Source: Karalla daura (lineage: Eukaryota > Chordata > Actinopteri > Chaetodontiformes > Leiognathidae). From it: DNA of 64,000 nt. Of this stretch, positions 50,881 through 61,570 are shown one piece after another. Position 1 is the stretch's first letter; each line of letters begins with the position of its first letter. The position numbers and the translations under genes are program-made. The notes below the pieces were generated by a model. It was not told where the DNA came from. It ran no database searches and worked only from the letters and a program-made list of their open reading frames with translations. The stretch is from assembly GCA_029224185.1 (NCBI GenBank), contig CM055196.1, positions 6,489,034-6,553,033 on the forward strand, given 5' to 3'.

Positions 50881-50884
50881 TACA

Positions 50885-51796
50885 ATCATCCTCCCGAGGA
50901 TCGCCTATTAAAGTTGACGTCCCACTTTGCGGTTGAAATGATTTATTTTCCGCAGATTGAGTGGCCCAAGTAGAGCCGCTGTTCCTCTGCGTTGACTGGG
51001 AGCAGCTGGTTTGGTCATTTAAAAAAAATGACCAACAAGCGCGTCCTCCTAGGCAGCAGCAGGGAAATGGACTGGTTCCTTAATAGCACTTTCTTAGTCT
51101 TAATTCAGTCTTTTGATAGGAACAAGTCTCATGGAGGGCCACTTCGGCAGCATCCACAATGTGGGCAAGCCATTTAATCAGTCGACTAAAACAACTGTTG
51201 AACACTCAGTGCGAAAATAGACTAATGTTTTGAGACTGATCTACTGTCTCATTGGAGAAAGATATTCTGACACAAGCAAAACAAGGAACTTCTTTTTCAT
51301 ATGCAATGTACTTCTAAATATTTTCTTCATAGTAGTAATTCTGTATTGGAGATGTTTAGTTCAGCATGGTTAATTACATGTCATCACGCATTTTAAGTTA
51401 GTCCAGTAATCATTACCGTTGCTAAAACGGAGTCAGAGTGAGAGCTCTTTTCTTTTGATACATGTGGCAGTGAAACTTTGTGTTTGGGTGAGGTTACATC
51501 AGCCCTGTTACACCAGCTGTAAATCGACTTGCAAATGATCTGAAAAAGTCCCAACTGAAAGAAAGTGTTTGAGCCAGTGTGTGTGCGCATGACTTGTCAA
51601 AAGACAAAAGCACTGGGAAAAAACACAATGGGTATTTACTGTGGCATGACAAGGGTTGAAAGCCTTCTCAGATACCAAGCCACATTTTATTAGCAACACA
51701 GCACAGCAAAGGTCAGAGCCTCGAGGAGGCCAAGATCCCATGCTGCACCTTGGCGACTACATCCTACTGTGTCAGAATATGAAAAGACACAGGCTG
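50885..51796. other. Intergenic region between herpud1 and slc12a3
   Basis: About 0.9 kb between the herpud1 promoter and the slc12a3 polyadenylation site. No exon, RNA gene or repeat of note is seen. Confidence 0.65.
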
Positions 51797-51816
51797 CAAG
51801 TAGAATCATCTGCACG

Positions 51817-51822
51817 TTTATT
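51817..51822 (-). terminator. slc12a3: slc12a3 polyadenylation signal
   Basis: AATAAA on the minus strand about 500 bases after the slc12a3 stop codon at 52314. Confidence 0.55.
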
Positions 51823-52313
51823 GAGTTTCCTGAAAATATAAATTAGCAGTTGACGACAACAGTTTATTTGTATGTACAAAAAATGCATTAACCTCTGACA
51901 TGTTAAAATGGGTTGCATTGCATAGAATCGATGCAGAGCAAAGAGTAAATTTGCACTTTTGATGTAGGTTAATGAGGTTTGTGTAACAGACACACACGCA
52001 CGAATATATACACACACGCACACGCGCACACACAGCCTTTTTACAGAAAATAAATTACACTAATTGTTCTGACATGCAGTAAAGGAAGCAATTAATTTGA
52101 AGTGCTGGTAACTATCTTTTTTTTCCTGAGGTTATTTACCTTAATAAATGATTGAGTTATTGAACTACTGAAATAAGAAGTGAAACTGCAAACATAGGAA
52201 TTACACATTATTTACAGGATTAGTGTCTCCTCAGCAATCATCAAGGCATGGAAATAAAATATCACTCAAGAGTACGCTCTGAGTTCTGTTTCAGTATACT
52301 GGGTAGACACTGG

Positions 52314-54120
52314 TCACTGGCAGTAGAAGGTGAGGACGTTTTCCTGGTTTCCTCTGACCAAAAGGACTGGAGGCCTGAGGTCACGTGACAGGAAGTCCAG
52401 CCACCCCAGGTAGAGAGTACTGGGACACACCCCTCTCCTCCCCACCGGCATCGTGCTGTCAGGACACATGTAGAGTCACGGTGAAAAACGTGTGATCATT
52501 TCAAAAACACCGAGCTCAAGTGACTGGGCCAGGTGTGTGTGTGTCTGTTGTCAGGCCTATAAATGACAGACCAGTGCCAGGGATAAGTGGACTGCCACAG
52601 CGACTGGAGCATGCAATTACAGAGCCACTCCTTTACTTTGCATTGATGGTCAAGTTGCACTTCCATGAACTTGAACAGAGAGGTTATTGTACTCACATAA
52701 CAATGAGAGCAGCGTCTCTGGAGTATTCCTGCAGGACCTCATTGAGACGAATCTGACGGAGTGACTGAAAGCCAGAAAAGAAGAGACAGAGAAACATATT
52801 TAGGCTCTTTTTCCTCATAAAGGCCCAAGGTGCTGTATCCAAACAGGTACAATTTGCGTGTCCGTCTGTGTGTTAGACCTTGGCCATGTTCCGTTCTAAA
52901 TCCTGGTCTGTGATCATCCACGGCTGCTCCCGATGATGTGGTGGCTCAGTGTCTGAGCCCTGCTTGGGGTTTGAGTTCAGCTGGAAGCAACGCACCATGT
53001 CCTCAAACCGTTGAACGCTGAAGCACACAGACAACGCCAGGGATCATGGGTAGGAGAACAGTTGAGTCACAAAATAAGTAAATATGGGTTGAGCCATTTC
53101 AGTACGCCGTGATCGTTTTTCCCTCTGTTTGGCAGCATCACTGTGGAAGATCTCATCTTTTAAGCATTTAACCTCTGATTGAGGCCAACCCAGAGGAAGC
53201 CGGACAGCAGCTTCATGACAATCATGATAATGGATCTGTTCACCCATCTATTGATCCATAACGGATTATTACACTCATTAGACAATGTCTTGTTTTGAAA
53301 CATCATAGAACAACTACTGGTTAAAGCAAAATAAATTAAAACGAGCAATAACTTGCATGGATCTGCCAGTACTTGATTGAATCCCATAATCGCTACTGGT
53401 TTGGTTTCTGTATTTTGGTGAATCCAGGAAGGTGGGTCTGAGTTGTGTGTAAAGTTGGCCTTTATGCTCTCCCATTCCTGATTAATTTAGGAGGATGCAT
53501 TGTATGAGTATGTAACTGTTGTACTGCAAGTACGTGAAAAATCAGCCATAAACACAGCCATGTGGTGGCAGCCATACTTTTCAGGCTGGGGGTTCTGGTA
53601 GATATCAGGGAGCACCTCAACATCATGGAAACCAAGGCGGAACTTCTTGATCAGCGCCAGCACCCTGGAGAGAGAGTGACAGGTTTTCTCACACTTTCAG
53701 CAACAGCCTTTTAATCATGACAGATGTTGTGGAGCAGGTAAATCTGCGTGCCGTGAGGTGACAGTGTTATCCAACCACCATGCTGCTCATTAGCAATATC
53801 CCCTTAAGAAAGTGAGAACGTTCACAGCTCGTGTCTGACACATTCAAGTGGGAAACAGTTGTCATTTCAAGTTAGAAAATCAATGAAGTAATTTTTTTAG
53901 TCACCCCAGACAGCCAGTCAGAATCTTACTTACTTACTTCATTGTAGTGCATTGTAACCTTTGTAAAATATATTTTAGTTATCAGAGTGACAGGGAGGTA
54001 CTTACTCTTCTCTCTGCTCTTCCCGCCTCTCGGTTTGTCCTCCCACAAACACTCTGACCTTACACCTGGCCCAGCGCTTCCTCCGAGTCAGCAGGTAGGG
54101 CAACATCAGGGTCAGACCTG

Positions 54121-54169
<49 letters not shown>

Positions 54170-57100
54170 AGTGTGAGCGGAGTTCTTTTCACGGGAACAA
54201 GAGATATATAGTGTTTGGTGGTAATTTTGTTGTTTCGTGAATAGAAGCAAAAAATGTGGAGATGGACTGAAAGACTAACCTCCATCATCTGACAGCCAGT
54301 ACACGTCAATAGTCTTCTTTCCTTGTTTTTTCTGGAACGTTGTGCATGGCTGAGGCCCCATATCAATCATGATAGGTGCTGTGAACAATTTAAGCGATTA
54401 TAATACAGTTAAAATAATCCCTGAAATGACATCATAGCTTGATTTTTTGACGTGAAGTCATATCTTTGTACGGATACATACAACTTGCACTTGTTTTAAT
54501 TTGTGAAGGGCCAGGGGCAGGGTGTATTCCCTCGGATCCTCCATCAAAGCCCAGATTCACTGAAATAGAAAGAAAGGAATTTAGTGTCGATGGATTCATT
54601 TCAGATCCTCAGGTGAAGCGATGATAGTTGCATGTTCAAAGGTTTTCCATCACAGTCCACTCAGGTAAAGCTCATTCTGGAATAATTCTCACCCTGCGAC
54701 TGAGACTGTGAGACATCCAGTCCCTCCCTCATCCTCAGAAGACACACACCATACTGCAGGTCGAATGCGTCACTGAAACACACGTTTTTCTTGTTCAGTT
54801 TTGACATATAATGGCCGCAAGATCGTTAGAGCTTAAAACTATATACTTTTAAAAATCTTTCCATCTGTACTCACTGCAATACTTCTACGTAGTTGTGTGC
54901 AGCCCGAGGTGAGTCACGCCGCCAGTCTGCTTTGAAACCCATCAGCAGAACGTTTGGCTTAATGCGACCCAGGCCTGCCCCCTGGTGGACAGTCAGCAAC
55001 ATGGAGGAGAGAAGAGGATTCAGGTCAGTCTGAAAAATAACTTCCTCAAGCTGTCTTTGCGGAGTGATGAAAAAAAAAATCGCACCCTCTGATGGTTCTT
55101 GTGGAACAATGGAGTCAATTTCTGAACATATAGTAAACTCATCACACCGTTTATTATATAAGGATGGTTTGTGTCTTTTTGAAAATTGTAATGACAAATG
55201 AAATCGGCCAGGTTGATCTAATGCAGCACCATATACATCTGATCACATGATCATAAAATGTCTTGGTTCAGTGCTGCACATTTGATCCATTGCACTTAAA
55301 TGGATACTGCGTATGGTGAAAACTACATGTCAAAGACGCGTCAAGGACGACTATGATATGATATGTTAATCAGGAATTTTGACCAGGAAGTCATATTCAG
55401 TGAGACGTCATATGAGAGGTCTGACCTGAAGCAGCATGTTAACTCCTGCTTGAAACTCTGTGGTCACGACGCCTTTGTAGAACGACTTCACCTTCCGGTT
55501 GTTCAACCAGGCAACGTGGCTTTCACTGATTGCCTGTTCCATTGCTGACGGGGACGAAGGTGCCTGACAAACAAAATAGGATGGAAGGGATAACTATATC
55601 ACCCCTCTCGCTGGGAACACTCTGGTATTATCAAATGTCTGCAAGTGGATTTGTGTATGATGTGTTGAGTGGCGCTTACAGTAACCACATTGCCACAGAT
55701 CATGAGGCTGAGGCTCTTGGTGAAACAGTTGACGAGATCCACCAAAGCTGGACGACTGCTGGGAGGACCCGTGAGCACCAGACACTGGGGTCTGGAAGGT
55801 GAGGAAGGTCAGGGTGAGATGTTAAGCCTGGAGACTTGGCTTCACCTGTGCTGACTTGCCTCCCTTTCATTGCTTTATTGTTTCCATGGGCTCTTAATAA
55901 TTCATACTTGGGCCTGAGGCTTGACTTCTGAGCAACTTGTGAGCGACTCAGACATTAATATAACCATAGCGCCTTGAGGCAAATTCTTAGAAATAGTCAC
56001 TTCTTTCAGGAGTGACACAACAATCAGACCATGAAGGTTTCATGAGTATGATGCATATTTCACATGCCCAGAGCAACTGTGGCTCGGGTCGAAAGCAAGC
56101 CATGACTGTGTCTGACTGGCTATTGCTACCGATGAAAAGGCGCATATTGCATGGTATGCAGTCAGTGTGTATGTAATCAGGGCACGCACAGGAGTTCATA
56201 GAGTGACAGAGGAAGTCATCAAGATACACCACAGAACATCACTGGAAGGGAGGAAACTCCTCCCTCGCAGTGTAAAGCACTCTGACACAATAGACGCAAA
56301 ACATTCATCGTAACATTTCTCATTGGCAATAACACTGCAATAACCACGCAACAGTGCAATAACTAAGTTAATTGAGCAACTTTGACGAAATAAACTTGTG
56401 CACGCAGAGGATACTTCTTCATTGCACAATATTTTATATATATATATTTTTATATCCATTTCTATTCATAGTTTTATGATTTTGGAACTCTTGCCCTGTT
56501 GAACTCCTGTGCTTGGTTAAACTGTAACAATTGTGACAGCCCTCATTCGCCCCAGGGATCAGGGATCACTGACCTGTAGTTCTTGACATGGTCCTCCACA
56601 TGGTTGAGGCTGACACACTGGTTCAGGGCGATGTTGTAGGAGCTGGCCTGCACCGAGGAGCCCCAGTTTACAGCTGAGCACAGTGAAGAGCAGAGGTTCA
56701 GACGCAGCGAGAGAGGAGGACAGCTCTGTGTTTGTCTGTGCGTCAGTCCCTGCACTCTTTGTGCTCGGACTGGCTGTGTATGAATTTACCGGGCCTCTTG
56801 TAGAGTGTATATCCCAAAAGAAGGAAGACGATACCAAAGGCAATGAGTGCTGCCCACCAATTCAGCAGGAACATGATAACCACGCAGCAGATAGCGCCCA
56901 GCAGGGACAGCCACTTGCTGTAGAACCTGAAGGACGGACGCCAACCTGCACACACACACAAACACACTCACATATCACCTGTCTGGACAGCACACACACA
57001 AATGTCTATACACTATTGTCTCCAGACGGTTATTATGCTTGCTCACAGTTTTTTTTCTGTCTGCTATTTAATAAATAATTTTTCCATTCAAGCAAATTGG

Positions 57101-60100
57101 GTTTTCTACCTGGTGAGTTGGTGATAGAGGCATGAAAGCAGCTGAAGTTGATCAGAGCGTAGGAACAGAGGAAGAAGTTGGAGATTATGCCGGCGATGGT
57201 GTTCAGCTCGGCTGGAGAGGAGACAGGACACAGGTGGAGCTGTGGTTTGCATTGGTTTTCACTAGGGCTGTAATTCATCAGAAGTTCACCCCGAGGACTC
57301 ACCAATAAGAATGAAGCAGACTGCGATGATGTACGCCAGCAGGTAGCTCCTGTATGGTTCCTCATTCTTACCGTAGCCTTTGCCAAAGAAGCCGATGAAC
57401 GGGTAGAGTTTGTCCCTGCACAGACACTGACAGGGAAAGAATGGCAAGAGGGAAAAGAGAAGTGCTGAAACACAAAAAGGGAGATGACTGAAACCTCTAA
57501 AGAAAATAGATGAAAATGTGTACCTGGAAGACTTTGGGAGCAGACACCAGACAGGCCAAGGCGGAGGACAATGTGGCTCCAAATATCCCAGCAGTGATGA
57601 GAGGGGCGAAGGCTGAGACCATGCTCATTGACTAAAGGCAGAAATTATGTAATAGTTTACATCAAACATTCATGTGTCACAGACTGCAAGCAAAGTGGTC
57701 TGTTAAAGTTAGTTATTGAATCTGAGGGAGATAGAATCATGTTTATGTTTATTATATAACATTAGTCGTGTCGTGTTGTTCTCAGTTTTCAATTTTCGTA
57801 TGTTTTATTTATATTCTTATTCACCCCCAACCTATAAACAACAAATTAAGGACGTCTTTGAATCGACTGCAGGTAAGGCAGTTTAGTGCTTTGGCGCCTC
57901 CAAGTGGTGGTAGGAGGTAAATCGTGTTATGTGCTTCCAAGGCAGTCGAACCAGAGCCGTTTTATATTGTAGATATAGAGCACTCAGATCATCTTGAATG
58001 GGGAAATCCATAACGGCTAATATGGCGCATTTTCCCGCCCTTTTTAACGACGACCTATTGAACCAGGAAAGTCTGGTTTAAAAATACACTTAGTGACACA
58101 CTTCATTCTGTCATGTGTTTTTCTATGAGAAAGCGAGCCTGTGCTGACCTGAAAGTAGTTACTGATGCCGTAGGTGCACGTGTTGTTGTTGATGCACTCA
58201 GTGAAGTCCCAGCCATAACGACAGGCCAGACCGACGCAGTCCTCGTTGGAAGATGCAGACAGGGTGTCGTTCAAGATGCCAGAAGCATCCCGTACCACGC
58301 AGGATCCTGGGAGGAAACAAAGACTAGTAAAAACACAGTGTATCTGCATACAGGAAAACATTCAACCTAGAATGCAAATACATTACAATAAGTTGAATTA
58401 ATAGCATAATGTAGAGTACTATCAGCCATAATTACATATCATCATATAATCCTATAAGATTTGGCACTTGGAGTTCATGTTTGGGATCTGCTTACATGTT
58501 ACTGTTGTAGCATTCATATTCATTTTTATGTTTTTGTTCAGTTAAATTAAATTAAAATATCCCTGTGCACAACCAACAAAGTCATGTCAAAAACACAAAA
58601 TGTATGAAGTTTGGAGGATAATTTGAGTTTAAGCAGTGTAGATGAAAAGTACCAATAGTAGCAGAAATGATGAGGTATGATATTGTGGTCCAGAATATAG
58701 CCAATAGCGTTCCTCTGGGAATAGCCACTGCTGGATTCTGAGAGGAAATTTAAGAGTCAGAAATAAATCAGGAGTAGGACAAACGTGTTAGACGAACACA
58801 GTGGTTAATGCACCACTGAGGGCCATTCACAATGTTTTACAGGACAGAAATGAACACACCTTCAAATCTCCTGAGATATTTGCTCCAGCCAGGATGCCCG
58901 TAGCCGAAGGGAAAAAAATGGAGAACATGCCAAAGAAGCTGCCCTCTGGCCCTCGCCAGTTTGGCACGAAATTGGCGGCAAAAATCTCCGCTGTTGGAGG
59001 CAAAATGGTTAGTGCTTCACAATTTAAAAAAAAGTCTGTGAATCAAATTAAAAATTTGTCTAATTTCTCTCATTAATCTTAAATCTTCATCACATACAAA
59101 ACTCAGGAAATGGAAAAAACTCTGATTCACTGCTGGAAGCAAACTGTATGAGCGAGGCTCTATAAGCACAGTAAACACTTACCTTTATAGCCGAAGAAAC
59201 CTTGGGCCTGCTTCTGCTGTGAGGCGGGCATGATGGTCCCAACAATGTAACTGGCAAAGGACACAATGATGACCAGGAAGAAGATAACCTGAGCCTGTGA
59301 AGAGCAGATCATATGAATATGTATTTATTCTATTTTCATTTGGCATTTACATGAGAAAAAAAACGGATGACTGACTTCATGTCTTTATACCAGGTAAGAA
59401 GAAGTTGATGAACTCAGAAAGACAGAAACTACAGGGAAGCAGTGAAGCTTATTGTATCCAGGCTAATTATCACTTTCCCAAAATAAGCTTCTGGTGAAGG
59501 ACTGATAGTGTGTCATGCAATGCTTCTCTGCATGTATTTTCTACATGTAAACCGTAATTATTTAGCCTTAACTGGTGATTACAGTCCAGAGTTTGTATTG
59601 TCTCACCTTTGACTCCCAGGCCATGCCAGCCAATGAGATGGCAAGCAGACATGTAACAGTAATGCAGCCAATGATGCGGATGTCATTGGTCCGGTCCACT
59701 ATGCCCACTCCATTTTCCTGAGGATAACAGTCATAAATAATTTTTTATGCACATAATTGAAATTACATTTTATACCTGTGACAATATTGATAGACACGCT
59801 TACCCGCATGAGGTCTGAAACTGTCTCAGCGAAGCCCACAGTGTGCATGGCCACAGCCACAGCATTGGCAAAAGCAAAGATCAAACCGATGGACCCACCC
59901 AACTCTGGGCCCAGGCTACGACTGATCAGGAAGTAGGTCCCACCTGAAAACGGGAGGTGGGAAAACTAAGTTTTTGTTTTCATATTGATTTCCTTAGTGG
60001 GATGTTGCACGACTCACTGATCAAACAAACCTCCTTTGACTTTTCCATTGGTGGCGATGGCTGAGGTGGAGAGGCCAGTGATGCCCGTTATACAGGAAGA

Positions 60101-61407
60101 AAGCACAATGATCACCCAGGTCAGGCCTGAAGTGAGGGCACACGGAGACATAATGTAAAAATACATATCAATGGAGCATTTAAAAATGTAGTCATTGTGA
60201 TGGTAGTTGTGCTGGACAAACCTATCCCAGCTTGAGCAGTGATCCAAGGCAGCCTCAGGTACAAGATCACGCCCCAGATATTTAACATGCAGCGGATCTG
60301 CAAAAAAATACTTACTTAGTGACTTAATTGTGTTTCTATTTACAGCAGCTGATGTTGACAGTTATAAGAAATAGTCTTTCACCGGAGGATGTTCTGTAGT
60401 AGATTGTTTGTTTCTATTATAAGGATGTAGATGCACAGAAGCTGATACATGACATATTAGTATTGACAAGCCATTATTCACAAACAGCTGCCAAAATGCC
60501 CAGACGTCACCTACCATCACTCCTTGTATCCATCCAAATCGAGGTGGTTCAGGTGGTGGCTCTTTCTGCTCCTCCTCCTCCTCCTCCTCCTCCCCGGAGC
60601 TGTCTTCTCCCTCCATCTGTCCGCCTGTCGTCTCCTCATACAACGGAGGCCTGGAGTCATCCTGGTCAATGAATGCCGTAGGAAATTTAATTTTACACAG
60701 CCCAAATCATCAATCACCTTCCCATCCATAGCCTCAAATTTCACCCTAACTGTCTCCCTGCCACAAACTAACAATAGAAAAATGAATAAATACAAAACTT
60801 AATTTGGAAGAATCAAAGGAAATGGAATAAGCTGTGTAATCATCTGTCAGACAGCAGTTTCCTGTGACATAAATCTATTTTAAACAGTCAGACTCATAAT
60901 GTACAAACACTGCCTCACACTTATTGAGCTTGCCCTTCAGAAAACAAACTTTCTCCAAATCTGAATATGTAATTGTAGTTAAAAGTTAGAAACCTGGCTA
61001 ACTAGAAAAAATGACAAAATATGACAAAACATGCAATCAGAAGAAAAAACAAACAAAATTGCAGTTTTTGTTCACTGATCACCTTCATCATACTATCAAA
61101 TATATTGTGTGACAGAGAGTCGTCCTACCTCTGGGTTTCCATGGAGCTCAAACAGAGATGGTCTGAAGCGCCTGGGCCGGCCCCACACTTGCGTGTTGGC
61201 GTAGAAGTCATAGTGTGGTGGGGAATCCAGAGTCTCGTATCCCGATGGAGTCTCAGATCCCTGGGATGTGACACTGGTCCGATTGTGGTAAAACTGGTTG
61301 AAGCCTGATTCCTCAAACCCTCCGCCTGTTTCCTTCCCATTGGCTTCAGCCATGGGCCTGTACACCCCAGGCTGAACACTGTCGCTTATTGTTGGCAACT
61401 CCATCAA
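52314..61407 (-). CDS. slc12a3: Thiazide-sensitive Na-Cl cotransporter (NCC)
   Basis: Electroneutral Na+/Cl- importer of apical kidney tubule membranes. Exons in order: 61407-61129, 60661-60515, 60297-60222, 60126-60031, 59943-59804, 59717-59607, 59294-59183, 58990-58860, 58737-58653, 58306-58149, 57631-57524, 57426-57303, 57211-57110, 56945-56790, 56673-56574, 55791-55680, 55563-55426, 54981-54875, 54772-54693, 54559-54482, 54378-54280, 54117-54006, 53664-53578, 53017-52879, 52764-52697, 52455-52314. These join to 1028 residues plus TGA, with 26 exons like human. Seen: cytoplasmic N-terminus with GYETLD (Thr59, matching human Thr60), eight glutamates at about 117-124, then a 12-helix amino-acid permease fold (NIWGVILYLRLPWITAQAG, FFPSATGILAGANISGDLK), a glycosylated outer loop, and the C-terminal SLC12 domain ending RGNQENVLTFYCQ, identical to human. 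Fish also have slc12a10; synteny with herpud1-cetp argues for slc12a3. Confidence 0.95.
54123..54166 (+). repeat. CA microsatellite at the 3' end of slc12a3 intron 21
   Basis: On the transcribed strand (TG)n runs up to GCGCCAG, the acceptor of exon 22 (112 nt, skipping would shift the frame). Confidence 0.95.
56948..56970 (+). repeat. CA repeat at the 3' end of slc12a3 intron 13
   Basis: On the transcribed strand a TG repeat ends directly in GCAG, the acceptor of exon 14 at 56945. Confidence 0.9.
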
Positions 61408-61570
61408 GCAGGAGTTTCTCTATTCTGGTGGATTGCGAACACAAAAATACCTGACTGTCTAGTTTTCACACAAAATCTTTTTCAGACTCGTCAGTCAAGG
61501 TGATGGAGCCATTCAGTAGAGTCAGGTGTATGAGGGTGGCTTTATTTTGAGGGCTGGCTTTATATTTGAC
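61408..61570 (-). promoter_or_regulatory. slc12a3: slc12a3 5' UTR and TATA-like promoter
   Basis: TATAAA on the minus strand at 61564-61559 (in AATATAAAGCC) would place the transcription start near 61530, giving a 5' UTR of about 120 bases. No intron in the 5' UTR is suggested. Confidence 0.4.
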
